A DNA stretch of 64,000 nucleotides, taken from the NCBI RefSeq assembly GCF_050596425.1, contig NZ_CP192292.1, positions 3,658,001-3,722,000 on the forward strand, given 5' to 3'. This DNA comes from G963665925 sp050596425 (lineage in GTDB: Bacteria; Bacillota; Clostridia; Peptostreptococcales; Acidaminobacteraceae). A program made the position numbers and the translations under genes. Positions 1 through 8,743 of this stretch are shown here, one piece after another; position 1 is the first letter of the stretch; every line of letters starts with the position of its first letter. A model generated the notes under the pieces. The model was not told the DNA's origin. It saw only the letters and a list, made by a program, of their open reading frames with translations, and did not search any database.

Positions 1-39
1 AATAATCGACAATACATAGCTATAAGAAGGAGGGCACCT

Positions 40-543
40 ATGGCGATCATGTCATCTCGACTTATACGGCACGAAATGTGCAAAGAAGAGTTGAAAAGAC
101 TTGGTGCACGCGTACTTGATATACAAGGCATCATGTTCTATGTAAAGTTTAAGATTAACGGCACTAAAATATCATATGTTTATCATTTGAATAAGGACAA
201 CACATTTTTCCTGGAAAGAATCAAGCCTTACACTTGTGCTATCGGCGATTACGATTCTGAAGAAGATGTGATTGATACCATTCGTGTTGACATCAAACAG
301 TTTAAAAATGCCATGAACAGTTCCAATTTTGAATCTTTTATTGAAGTGGATCAGCATATTTCTAAACTTGTTCGACTCTTTGAAGATTTATACTTATATT
401 ATAACGTTAGCAAGGAAGATATTAATCAGGTTAATACCGAAATTAACAAAGTTCTTGAAATGATTAATGACGTTCAGGAAAAAAGTGAACGGGTATACTT
501 TGAAAAGGATCCCGATGTGCTTTGTAAAAACTGTAAATTCTAA
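40..543 (+). CDS. Hypothetical protein, 167 aa, C-terminal CxxC
   Basis: I do not recognise this family. The start at position 40 is set by an AAGGAGGG ribosome binding site at about 26-33; an in-frame ATG three codons later is less well spaced. The protein is soluble, mixed alpha/beta, with no signal peptide or membrane segment. Its first third is basic (RLIRHEMCKEELKRLG), the middle looks like beta strands (YVKFKI, ISYVYHL), and the last 60 residues are predicted helical. It ends in CKNCKF, so a terminal CxxC pair could bind metal or form a disulfide. The gene stands alone before a terminator, with oppositely oriented genes beyond, so context says nothing about its role. Confidence 0.7.
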   Translation: MAIMSSRLIRHEMCKEELKRLGARVLDIQGIMFYVKFKINGTKISYVYHLNKDNTFFLERIKPYTCAIGDYDSEEDVIDTIRVDIKQFKNAMNSSNFESFIEVDQHISKLVRLFEDLYLYYNVSKEDINQVNTEINKVLEMINDVQEKSERVYFEKDPDVLCKNCKF

Positions 544-572
544 ATCTATTCAAAATGACTTAAGAATTATTA

Positions 573-617
573 AAAGGGATAATTGCCTCCATGGCATTTA
601 TCCCTTTCATTTTTTGT
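573..617. terminator. Bidirectional intrinsic terminator
   Basis: Perfect 10-bp arms AAAGGGATAA (573-582) and TTATCCCTTT (598-607) enclose a 15-nt loop and are followed by a T run. It can end the gene at 40-543 on the plus strand and the lipoprotein gene arriving from the minus strand. Confidence 0.8.
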
Positions 618-648
618 GTCCTTCACCCTTCAAACACCTTCATAAGTC

Positions 649-2082
649 TTACTCTAGCTTAAAAGTAACGCTGTTGTTGGGTCTTGTATCACGAATACTA
701 AAGGTCAACTCCAAAGGCTGTCCATTCCTTTGCACAGGGCAAACAAAATTTTCCTGAATGCTTGCCACACCATCAATTTTTTCATTTTCAAATTGATCAT
801 GCAGACTGACTGTTACGCCATCCGCTGTACGTATAGTCAACATGAGCTGATTGGTGTAGATAAGTTCGTCTGTTAATCCCTTGAAGTCAAGATCAAAGAC
901 CATTTCTTCCCAAGCTTGCCCATTATCCTGAGTTGTATCAAGTTCTCTATATTTCACATTATTCACAGATAACATAACCCCATCAATATAAGCCTTCTCA
1001 CTTAAGGCCACTTCTGGTTTCCTTTGCATCTTAGTGTAGATATCTTCCATTTGAACTGGCATGCTCTGTCCTAAATCAAATGCAATGGGTTTTCTTGATG
1101 GATCTATTGTATTTAAAAGAAAGTGAACTTTATCAGTCTCAAAGTTTTCTGACACAGGTATCTTAACAAGTCCTCTACTGTAGCTTCCTGCCCGTATAAC
1201 ACCATTCAAGGCACCTTGCCTATCCAGCGGCTGACTTAAATTGTTCTCTAAACTCGCGTCTATCATAGCAAACTTGCTTACAAAATGATCTGTGTCTAAA
1301 GGATCAAAACCAGCATTCATTATTGATACATCTAGAATATAATAAGTTCGGTCTTGTGACCGAGTCACTTCATTGACACTAACAAGCATATTTCCTACAG
1401 ATGCCGCTTCTCCAAGCGCATATATGTCTTTTCCTTCCATATTTAGTGAAAGACTTTGATTTGTATATTTTCGGGTAAGATCCCTTAACTCGTAGGCGCT
1501 CAGTCCTTGAAGCACATACCATTCACCATTTCTCTTCACAACGGCAAGTCCCATAGTGCCCATTTCGTGGCCATGGTCATGAGAGTGATAATCCGTTCCA
1601 TTTTCGTGGTTATGTTCATCAGATTCATCAACAGGAAGCGGATCGCTTCCAGCTTCTACATAAGCAAAATCCAAATCATAAAAATCCACTTGCTCAAAAA
1701 CTTTTCCTGCAAAATCAAAATTTCTAAAACTCTGTTCATCGTGAACCCCAAACCCATGGAGGTCTTTTGCAAGTTGCATTGATGCCTGATAGGCTTCAAA
1801 TTCCTCACTTGTGAATGTATCCTTGTCCACTTGGTGCAGGGCTTCATAGGCCTTAGCATAATCCTTGGCTATAATTTCACCCATGTAGGCATTGAGTGCC
1901 TCTTTTGAGGTTGCAAAACCCTTTGAATAGTCAATGTCTTCATGTGTTGTAGTGTCTGTTTTCTCAACTTGTGTTGCCGGGTCAGTTTCCTGATTCTCTT
2001 CTGTTTTTTCAACTGACTGACACCCCGATAAGACCAGAGTGGTGATCAGTCCCAGTATGATTGCAAGCTTTTTTAGTTTCAT
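649..2082 (-). CDS. Secreted lipoprotein with His-rich segment, DUF4352-like repeats
   Basis: A type II signal peptide is clear: MKLKK, a hydrophobic core, then the lipobox LSGC with the lipid cysteine at about residue 21, so the 477-aa protein should be anchored on the outer face of the membrane. An acidic, low-complexity linker follows. Residues about 155-175 hold a His/Asp/Glu-rich stretch (DEHNHENGTDYHSHDHGHE) that could bind Zn, Ni or Cu. The rest shows two copies of an immunoglobulin-like beta pattern (about 225-335 and 360-475), with 'VSVNEVTRSQDRTYYILDVS' in the first and 'LSVNNVKYRELD' in the second, reminiscent of DUF4352. The gene lies downstream of bshA, separated by a palindromic repeat. 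Substrate unknown; a metal-related role is inference from the His cluster only. Confidence 0.75.
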   Translation of the reverse strand: MKLKKLAIILGLITTLVLSGCQSVEKTEENQETDPATQVEKTDTTTHEDIDYSKGFATSKEALNAYMGEIIAKDYAKAYEALHQVDKDTFTSEEFEAYQASMQLAKDLHGFGVHDEQSFRNFDFAGKVFEQVDFYDLDFAYVEAGSDPLPVDESDEHNHENGTDYHSHDHGHEMGTMGLAVVKRNGEWYVLQGLSAYELRDLTRKYTNQSLSLNMEGKDIYALGEAASVGNMLVSVNEVTRSQDRTYYILDVSIMNAGFDPLDTDHFVSKFAMIDASLENNLSQPLDRQGALNGVIRAGSYSRGLVKIPVSENFETDKVHFLLNTIDPSRKPIAFDLGQSMPVQMEDIYTKMQRKPEVALSEKAYIDGVMLSVNNVKYRELDTTQDNGQAWEEMVFDLDFKGLTDELIYTNQLMLTIRTADGVTVSLHDQFENEKIDGVASIQENFVCPVQRNGQPLELTFSIRDTRPNNSVTFKLE

Positions 2083-2103
2083 ATTATCCCCCTATGTATT
2101 TTA

Positions 2104-2180
2104 AGCGCTTGTAAAAGTCATGTATAAACATCGACGCTCTATGCGTCTCTTAATGCCTATACAAGTATATCTTGCAAGTC
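2104..2180. repeat. Intergenic palindromic element, short copy
   Basis: Shares its ends with the elements at 5241-5352 and 17767-17884: left end GCGCTTGTAAAAG, right end CTTGCAAGTC (the inverted counterpart). The interior has a GACGC-TCTAT-GCGTC hairpin. It lies between bshA and the lipoprotein gene. Confidence 0.5.
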
Positions 2181-2237
2181 ACTTTTTAATATAAACTATT
2201 GATTCCACTTAATCTTTCATACTCTTTTATTCGTTTT

Positions 2238-3359
2238 TTAGCCATCTAGCAGAGATTGATACATCTTTTCATACGTTTGTACAAGTCGGTCTGCATTAAA
2301 GCACTCTGCAGCTCTTTTTCTTGCATTCTTTCCATAATCCTTGTGTGTGTTTTCCTTCCCAAGTATGTGAAGGGCACCGCGTACCATTTCATCAACATCC
2401 CCTACATCGGCCAACCATCCTGTTTTTCCATGGTCAATCACTTCTGGCAGGCCACCTGTTCTTGAAGCCACCACAGGAACTTCACAAGCCATAGCTTCAA
2501 GAGCCGCTAAGCCAAAACTCTCTTTTTCTGATGGCAAAAGAAAAAGGTCAGATGCACTGAGTATTTTAACCACCCGACTTTGTTTTCCTAAGAATTCGAC
2601 TTTCTTTTCAAGACCCAGTTTTTCCACCAAATCATAAGCCTTATTGTGGTCAGGTCCATCCCCTACCAACAAGAGTTTCGATGGAATCACCTTCTGTATG
2701 CCATCAAAAATTCTTATAACATCTTCTATGCGTTTGACAGGCCTGAAATTTGAAGTATGAACAATAACCTTTTCCTCAGGCTGAATATGAAGACATCTCC
2801 TGATGGACGAATGATCCTTTCGATTATACTCTTCTATGTTAATGAAATTATGAATGGTTTGTATGGCTTTGACCGGGGCCAAAGCCTCTTCAGCCGTTCG
2901 CGCCAAATCATCTGAAACTGCGGTTATAATATCTGACTGGTTGACACTGTATGCCATAACCTGTTTCAGGCTATCTTCTTCTGACATAATTGTCACGTCG
3001 GTGCCATGAAGTGTTGTCACCGTTTTTAGCCTGCCCCCTACCATTTGGTTGGCAAGCATGACCGCCGTTGCATGGGGAACAGCATAATGGGCATGAATAA
3101 TCTCCAAATTTTCTCGCTCTGCCACTTCAGCCATTTTATTGGCTAGGGCCATAATATAGGGTGGGTGTTTAAAAACCGGATAGTTGGCTGTGTCCACCCC
3201 ATGAAAGTGCACATTCTCTTGATAGTCCTCTAGGCGAAAGGGTTTGTCATATGAGATAAAATGCACATCATGTCCTCGTCTAGCTAAATGTTTGCCCAAC
3301 TCTGTGGCCACAACCCCACTGCCACCATAAGATGGATAACAACAAATTCCTATTTTCAT
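2238..3359 (-). CDS. bshA: N-acetyl-alpha-D-glucosaminyl L-malate synthase (bacillithiol step 1)
   Basis: A GT4-family retaining glycosyltransferase of 373 aa that joins GlcNAc from UDP-GlcNAc to L-malate, the first step of bacillithiol synthesis in the cytoplasm. The N terminus MKIGICCYPSYGGSG matches the typical BshA start, with a glycine-rich acceptor loop. Further family signs are 'HAHYAVPHA' (about 92-100), 'TTLHGTDVT' and the C-terminal nucleotide-binding segment 'LPSEKESFGLAALEAM' with the EX7E glutamates. I chose the ATG at 3359 because AGGAAGG precedes it; an in-frame start 13 codons upstream has no such site. It lies 94 bp downstream of bshC in the same direction. The deacetylase BshB is not in this window. 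Confidence 0.93.
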   Translation of the reverse strand: MKIGICCYPSYGGSGVVATELGKHLARRGHDVHFISYDKPFRLEDYQENVHFHGVDTANYPVFKHPPYIMALANKMAEVAERENLEIIHAHYAVPHATAVMLANQMVGGRLKTVTTLHGTDVTIMSEEDSLKQVMAYSVNQSDIITAVSDDLARTAEEALAPVKAIQTIHNFINIEEYNRKDHSSIRRCLHIQPEEKVIVHTSNFRPVKRIEDVIRIFDGIQKVIPSKLLLVGDGPDHNKAYDLVEKLGLEKKVEFLGKQSRVVKILSASDLFLLPSEKESFGLAALEAMACEVPVVASRTGGLPEVIDHGKTGWLADVGDVDEMVRGALHILGKENTHKDYGKNARKRAAECFNADRLVQTYEKMYQSLLDG

Positions 3360-3453
3360 TCTGTCACGCCTTCCTAATTTTGACGTTTGCATATTCATTG
3401 TTTATTGTCTTCTCGTACTGTTTTGGAAGACGTTTTTCGAAACTGCGAGACTC

Positions 3454-5124
3454 TTAATCAACTATGATGATGCGATGGTCTGATGTATACTCAATTTCAT
3501 GTAAGATGTGGTCAATAAAATCTGGACCTGCAATGCCGAGCACACTTAAAAGACTGAGGGTTCGCTCTTGTAAACCTCCGTTTGGCTTGACCCAGTTGTA
3601 AATTTTCTTAATATCTCCAAGAGTATCCTTATGGTTCCTTCGGTGAAACCTATAACTTTTTTGTTTCAGATAATCAAATTGCTGATGTATCAAGTCTTGA
3701 TTTTTTTCAGTAATCGGTAGAATGTCATCATCTATTTGTTGAAGTTGATCAATCAAGTCTTGGTACATATCATCAAATTTATTTGAGAAGTCTTGGAATA
3801 GGCTGTCCACATCCAAGGTGTCTTTTTCCATTAATATTTTCTTTTCCAAAGACTCTTGAGATCGGTCTAAAATATCATCCACTTTGACCTCTAAAGATTC
3901 AATCTTTAAGTTTAGGCTCTTTTGACATACGGTGAAATTTTCCCTAGGAAGAATTATGGGCATTTCCATATCAAAATGTTCATAAACTTCTTTTAATTGT
4001 GCATAGTATGAAGCCTCACCAGGGCCTGCCACATATGCCACTGTTGGCAAGTATACATCTTGAATTAGTGGACGAAGAATTACATTGGTGCTAAAGTCTT
4101 CCGGATGATTGTCCATGATTCTAAGGAGTTCATCCATGCAAAAGGCTTCGCGAGCATCCCCTTCCTGAACTGTATACATCCCCTCTTCAAATATAATAGG
4201 GATCCGTTCACCACGTTCTAAATAATAGAGACCTGTTGCACCTGGCCTTGGCTGAATAAGAGGTGTAAATCCCTCTTCCATGAGTTTGGTTCCTTTTCTT
4301 ACAACACTGTCCACGATTTCTTGGCTCCCGCTTAAAGCCTTTTTTATAAAAGTGGTGCCAAGGCTTCTTATTTGAGGGTTCATAGGATCAATAATAATAA
4401 GCCCTTCTTTTTTAAAAATCTTTAAATAGATTCTTGCAAACCAGTCGCTGAGTGTCTCGTCTTCATGGATGGTTTCCTCAAACAGCGCTTCACACCAATT
4501 CCTATATGTCATGTCATCCATGGCATGGGACACTTCTATCATTAGGGATTTTACCGATGTATTGATGTCCACCCAGCCCAGGGGTTCTTTCAGATATGAG
4601 TGGTTGTGCATAGTTTTAAAGGGATTGTTGTTTCCTGTTCCTGGCTTCTTATCCACCTTGCTCTTCCGAAGTTTTCCATTTTCTATGTACTTTGCCTGTC
4701 GAACCTCTTCAAAGTCATGGTCTTCTGAGGCAAGCCAGAAAACTGGAACAACCTCTGATCCAATTTCTTCAGTCAAAGATTTGGCTTTTTTTATCGTGGT
4801 CGCCGCCTTATACAAGGTATATAAAGGTCCCCCGAGGACACCTGTTTGCTGCCCTGTTACAACACATAAAGTCTTATCTGATCCAAGTTTTTCGATATTT
4901 TCTATCGTCTTAGGACCTGCATCCAACCGCGTATTTATATGCTTTAAGGCCTCTACGAGTGTCTGCCTGTTATAACTTGCTTCCAGAACCTTATTAGCAC
5001 GTTCCTGCCACGCGCTAGAGTCCTTATGATTATATGTAAAGTATCTCTTTTGAAAGGATTCATTTTCCATATATTCTTTTGATATACCACTAAAAATTGA
5101 TTTGGTAGAACAAAAAGATTCCAT
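3454..5124 (-). CDS. bshC: Putative cysteine ligase BshC (bacillithiol last step)
   Basis: 556 aa, the usual length of BshC, the protein thought to add cysteine to GlcN-malate to give bacillithiol. Recognisable family blocks are 'VTGQQTGVLGGPLYTLYKA' (about 88-106), 'VPVFWLASEDHDFEEV' (about 126-141), and a long coiled-coil insertion in the C-terminal half (about 415-500) typical of BshC. The protein is cytoplasmic. It is the first gene of a bshC-bshA pair on the minus strand; the region upstream holds a large palindromic element and no other gene. Bacillithiol is best known in Bacillus and Staphylococcus; its presence here suggests low-molecular-weight thiol protection against oxidants or metals. 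Confidence 0.92.
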   Translation of the reverse strand: MESFCSTKSIFSGISKEYMENESFQKRYFTYNHKDSSAWQERANKVLEASYNRQTLVEALKHINTRLDAGPKTIENIEKLGSDKTLCVVTGQQTGVLGGPLYTLYKAATTIKKAKSLTEEIGSEVVPVFWLASEDHDFEEVRQAKYIENGKLRKSKVDKKPGTGNNNPFKTMHNHSYLKEPLGWVDINTSVKSLMIEVSHAMDDMTYRNWCEALFEETIHEDETLSDWFARIYLKIFKKEGLIIIDPMNPQIRSLGTTFIKKALSGSQEIVDSVVRKGTKLMEEGFTPLIQPRPGATGLYYLERGERIPIIFEEGMYTVQEGDAREAFCMDELLRIMDNHPEDFSTNVILRPLIQDVYLPTVAYVAGPGEASYYAQLKEVYEHFDMEMPIILPRENFTVCQKSLNLKIESLEVKVDDILDRSQESLEKKILMEKDTLDVDSLFQDFSNKFDDMYQDLIDQLQQIDDDILPITEKNQDLIHQQFDYLKQKSYRFHRRNHKDTLGDIKKIYNWVKPNGGLQERTLSLLSVLGIAGPDFIDHILHEIEYTSDHRIIIVD

Positions 5125-5240
5125 GTGACCTCCTGTATTCCGACTTGTGTTATAGGATTTATGCTCTAACTCATTATAGCACTTTGTCTCATCTATTATA
5201 CCCTTTAGGTTTTCGAAATTATTAGCTTTTTTGTAATTCA

Positions 5241-5352
5241 GGCGCTTGTATAATTACAGCTTCGCACCCTCATCATACCATATATGGATATTTAAGAATC
5301 AGAAATTCTATATATGGTATGATAAGGATTCATGAATGCAATTTTGCAAGTC
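5241..5352. repeat. Intergenic palindromic element, long copy
   Basis: Left end GGCGCTTGTATAATTACA and right end TGCAATTTTGCAAGTC are inverted and similar. A perfect 14-bp inner stem joins ATCATACCATATAT (5272-5285) to ATATATGGTATGAT (5310-5323). Same architecture as 17767-17884 but with a different inner stem. It fills most of the 377-bp gap between argS and bshC. Confidence 0.65.
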
Positions 5353-5392
5353 GTTCAATTTAACAGAGCACCTTTCTAGGACCAATAGAAAA

Positions 5393-5426
5393 GCCCCAGG
5401 AAATGTACTGAGTCATTTCCTGGGGC
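5393..5426 (-). terminator. argS terminator
   Basis: Perfect 13-bp arms GCCCCAGGAAATG and CATTTCCTGGGGC around an 8-nt loop; on the minus strand a TTTT run follows. Lies about 75 bp past the argS stop. Confidence 0.8.
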
Positions 5427-5501
5427 CAATACTTACTTGAACCATGCATTTCATTTTTTCTGTAAATCAAAGACTCTTTTTCGTTTACACATAGAAGTGA
5501 T

Positions 5502-7202
5502 TTACATTCTTTCTGGTGCTGCTAGGCCAACGAGACCAAGTCCTGTTTTCAGCGTTTGTCGCGTCGCATCAACAAGGGCTAGACGAGCCTTTTTCACTTC
5601 CACATCATCCACTAGGATTGGATTATCATGATAGAAGCGGTTAAAACGTTGTGCCAGATTTGTGACATAACGTGTAATCATAGATGGCTCATACTTACGA
5701 GCTGCTTCCAGAACTACCTCAGGGAACTTACTCAGCAGACGGATAACGTCTTTTGAGGCATCATCGCTTAGGTGACTGTAATCTAGGCCTTCACTGAAAT
5801 CAACATCTGCTTTGCGAAGAACGCTGCAAGAACGAGCGTGAGTGTACATAACATACGGTCCTGTTTCTCCTTCAAAAGAAAGCGTTGACTCCCATGAAAA
5901 TGTGTAGTCTTTGATTCTATTGTTAGATAGTTCTTGATAAACAACAGCGCCCACACCCACTTTTTTGGCCACTTCTTCCTTATTTTCAAGGTTAGGATTT
6001 TTCTCTTCAATAATAGCTTTTGTGCTATCAATAGCCTTCTGAAGAACTTCTTCAAGGTAGACAACACGCCCTCGACGCGTCGACATGGAACCTTCTTCAA
6101 GGGAAACTGTACCAAAATCAACATGAACACAGTCTTTTGCCCAGTCGTGACCCATTAGTTCAATAATCTTCATCCACTGCTTGAAATGAAGCTGTTGTGG
6201 TGCGCCCACTACGTAGATATTTTTTTCAAAATCATAATGCTTCTTTCGATACATAGCCGCTGCAATGTCACGGGTAATGTATAGAGAAGAACCGTCTTTC
6301 TTCGTGATAAGAGCAGGTGGCATATTGTATTCTTCCAAATCAACAATTTCTGCACCTTCTGATTTTGTCATAACATTCTTTTCACGCATTTCCTGGAGAA
6401 CCGCCGGTATTTTATCTGAATAAAAGCTCTCACCTGCATAAGAATCAAAGTGAACGCCTAGCAAGTCATACACGCGGTCAAACTCTTTTAAGCTCAGCTC
6501 TTTCATCCAAGCCCACAGGTCATAAGCTTCTTGATTTCCATTCTCTAGCTTAGTAAACCATTCTCTTGCTGTGTCATTAAGAGACTCATCATTTTCAGCT
6601 TCGTCATGGAACTTAACATATAATTTCACCAGTTCACGAACTGGGTCTTTTAGAATCACTTCTCTGTCGCCCCACATTTTATAAGCAACAATCATTTTTC
6701 CAAACTGTGTGCCATAATCCCCTAAGTGATTGATTGAAATAGCATTATAACCAAGAAAACCAAAAATCTTGTATAGGGCATTGCCTATCATCGTGGAACG
6801 GATATGACCCATATGGAATGCCTTGGCGATATTCACTGATGAAAACTCAACGATTAGATTCTTGTTGTCACCAATATTTGTTGCTCCAAATGCGTCCCCT
6901 TCTTTGGCAACTGTTTCAAGAACTGACTTGGCAAAAACGGCCTTATCAATTTTGAAGTTAATGTAGGCCGCTACGGCTTCAATATTCTCAAAGTACTCAT
7001 GGTTTCCGATAGACTCAACAAGATCAGCTGAAATCATGTTTGGGGCCTTGCGAAAGACCTTTGCCAGCTTGAAGCATGGGAAGGCATAGTCTCCCATATC
7101 TTCATGCTTTGGATACTCAATCGTTTCATAGATTTCTTCTGTGGACATATCATCAATATGTGCACTTAATAGTTCTGCAATTGTTTGTTTAAAATCAATC
7201 AT
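5502..7202 (-). CDS. argS: Arginyl-tRNA synthetase
   Basis: Class I synthetase of 566 aa that charges tRNA-Arg. The N-terminal Add-1 domain (about 1-110) is followed by the Rossmann catalytic core with the HIGH motif as HMGH (in 'AFHMGHIRSTMIGNAL', about 130-145) and 'NHLGDYGTQFGKM'. The KMSKS loop appears as 'EEGSMSTRRGRVV', the usual degenerate form in ArgRS. The C-terminal DALR anticodon-binding domain contains 'NLAQRFNRFYHDNPIL' and ends at ERM, as is common. The start at 7202 is the only plausible ATG after the T-box leader. Expression should be induced by uncharged tRNA-Arg through that leader. Confidence 0.97.
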   Translation of the reverse strand: MIDFKQTIAELLSAHIDDMSTEEIYETIEYPKHEDMGDYAFPCFKLAKVFRKAPNMISADLVESIGNHEYFENIEAVAAYINFKIDKAVFAKSVLETVAKEGDAFGATNIGDNKNLIVEFSSVNIAKAFHMGHIRSTMIGNALYKIFGFLGYNAISINHLGDYGTQFGKMIVAYKMWGDREVILKDPVRELVKLYVKFHDEAENDESLNDTAREWFTKLENGNQEAYDLWAWMKELSLKEFDRVYDLLGVHFDSYAGESFYSDKIPAVLQEMREKNVMTKSEGAEIVDLEEYNMPPALITKKDGSSLYITRDIAAAMYRKKHYDFEKNIYVVGAPQQLHFKQWMKIIELMGHDWAKDCVHVDFGTVSLEEGSMSTRRGRVVYLEEVLQKAIDSTKAIIEEKNPNLENKEEVAKKVGVGAVVYQELSNNRIKDYTFSWESTLSFEGETGPYVMYTHARSCSVLRKADVDFSEGLDYSHLSDDASKDVIRLLSKFPEVVLEAARKYEPSMITRYVTNLAQRFNRFYHDNPILVDDVEVKKARLALVDATRQTLKTGLGLVGLAAPERM

Positions 7203-7289
7203 TTTCTAAACCTCCTGTTATATTAGGTGCTTATAAAGCCAGACGTTTAAAAGCACTCTATCTTACATGACTAAAAGGGTCTGTAAAAT

Positions 7290-7557
7290 AAAAAAGTCCC
7301 TTGTTTTGCTTATACAAAACAAGAGACGAAATATCCGCGTTACCACTCTTATTAGCTTAAACTTATTGCACTTTAAATAAGTTCAGCTCACTCTCATCCA
7401 GGATAATGGCTGGAAACCATTCGACCTACTCATTTCAGTCGAAATCTCAAAGGGACGTTTCACTCACTTAGACAGACCAGGCTCACACCCTCCCTGGCTC
7501 GCTTTGCTTCAACCGTCAGCTACTTTCCTCATCATAGACAAATGCTCTATATAATTC
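7290..7557 (-). ncRNA. T-box leader of argS (specifier CGT)
   Basis: The canonical T-box sequence AGAGTGGTAACGCG lies at 7336-7349 (minus strand), followed by a terminator with arms around TTTTGT..ACAAAA (7295-7327) and a T run. The upstream stem I carries the usual 'GATGAGGAAAGTAG' and 'GTGAGCCTGG' elements. The likely specifier is CGT at 7455-7457, nine bases before the end of CCCTTTGAG; the same triplet-plus-nine rule gives TTC for pheS and ACC for thrS in this window. CGT is an arginine codon, which fits argS. Confidence 0.92.
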
Positions 7558-7562
7558 ATCAC

Positions 7563-7591
7563 AGTTTACCATAGGTTTTTTTCAAAATCAA
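7563..7591 (-). promoter_or_regulatory. argS leader promoter
   Basis: TTGATT (7586-7591), 17-bp spacer, TAAACT (7563-7568) on the minus strand, placed just before the T-box leader. The rest of the gap to the rhomboid gene (7592-7815) shows no other clear feature. Confidence 0.5.
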
Positions 7592-7815
7592 GTTCGATTT
7601 TTTCTTTTATCCATCCACGACATACTCCTGTCATTTATTTATTGAATGGGATCTTATCACCTAACTTCTCATCGTCTGTCTATTTGACTTCCATACAGCT
7701 GATAACATGTGAACTTTTTTTGAATTTCTCTTATATCTTCTCACCCAAGGCAACATATCTGTTATTATTATAGTAATCCCCCATGAAGTTGGGGACATAT
7801 TTAGGAGGCGATTGT

Positions 7816-8670
7816 TTGGAAGCAACATCTGTAAAAAAGCCATTTTTTATTTCATATATTCTAATTGGCATCAACGTTCTTCTGTTCGTGCTTATGGTTT
7901 TCTATCAACCAGGGTTTTCAACAGATATGACAGTGAACACACTCATTGATTTTGGAGCAAAATCCAACATGCATATTGTCGATGGTGAATACTACCGTCT
8001 CGTGAGTTCCATGTTCTTACATGCAAGCCTCATGCATATTGTATTTAATTGTCTGGCTCTTAGGGCCTTTGGTCGAGACATTGAGATATTTTTTGGCAAG
8101 AAAAAATTCCTGATTGTATACTTCCTATCAGGCATAATCGGGTCACTGGGTAGTTTCTTATTCAGCTACAGAGTGGGGGTTGGCGCTTCTGGTGCCATTT
8201 TTGGTCTTTTAGGCGCCAACTTATATCTTCTCACATTAAATCCAAAACTATACAAGCGAATATATGGTACGGATGTCTTGTCCCTCATTGGTATTAACCT
8301 TGTCATAGGTTTTATTGTTCCAAACATTGACAACGCAGCCCACCTCGCCGGACTTGTTGGTGGCTACCTTGCCGCTTGGTCCGTTGGACTGAAAAACCAG
8401 AGTCCTTTTAAAGCAAAGCATATGATTGCCCAAGCAGTGGTTGTGGTCCTCATAGCCTTCAGCTTGGTCTGGGGTGTGCCGCATTTTAAAAGCAGTTGGG
8501 TCTATGATTTCTACAAGGCAGACGAAATGATTGAACAATTAAACTACAAACGGGCCTTAGAATACTATGAAAGCGGTCTTGAAAAAGATCCAGGCAATGA
8601 GAGTTTAGAATATAATATAAGAGTTCTCAAAGATGCCATTGAAAGAAATGAAGGCTCTAAAAATCAATAA
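7816..8670 (+). CDS. Rhomboid-family intramembrane serine protease with C-terminal tail
   Basis: A membrane protein of about 284 aa with the rhomboid core: 'HASLMHIVFN' in TM2 (His69, His74 and Asn78, counted from the start chosen here), the catalytic serine in GASGAIFG (Ser125) and the catalytic histidine in AAHLAGLVGG (His176). Six hydrophobic segments span about 10-220. The C-terminal 55 residues are soluble and look like a single TPR-type helical pair ('KRALEYYESGLEKDPGNESL'). An upstream in-frame ATG exists at 7783, but AGGAGG at 7803-7808 would then lie inside the coding sequence. The TTG at 7816 is correctly spaced from it, so I use TTG. Monocistronic, with terminators on both sides. 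Substrate unknown. Confidence 0.88.
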   Translation: MEATSVKKPFFISYILIGINVLLFVLMVFYQPGFSTDMTVNTLIDFGAKSNMHIVDGEYYRLVSSMFLHASLMHIVFNCLALRAFGRDIEIFFGKKKFLIVYFLSGIIGSLGSFLFSYRVGVGASGAIFGLLGANLYLLTLNPKLYKRIYGTDVLSLIGINLVIGFIVPNIDNAAHLAGLVGGYLAAWSVGLKNQSPFKAKHMIAQAVVVVLIAFSLVWGVPHFKSSWVYDFYKADEMIEQLNYKRALEYYESGLEKDPGNESLEYNIRVLKDAIERNEGSKNQ

Positions 8671-8671
8671 T

Positions 8672-8718
8672 AAAAACCGTTAAGTGATATTTTTATGACA
8701 TCACTTAACGGTTTTTTT
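8672..8718. terminator. Bidirectional terminator (rhomboid / diguanylate cyclase)
   Basis: Arms CCGTTAAGTGAT (8677-8688) and ATCACTTAACGG (8700-8711), flanked by A5 and T7. Confidence 0.9.
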
Positions 8719-8743
8719 GTTCTATAAATATTTTAAGGAGATA

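Noticed and set aside
7290..7560. Possible CRISPR-like or repeat array in hairpin-rich leader DNA
   Set aside because: Hairpins belong to T-box leaders; no spaced identical repeats exist anywhere in the window.
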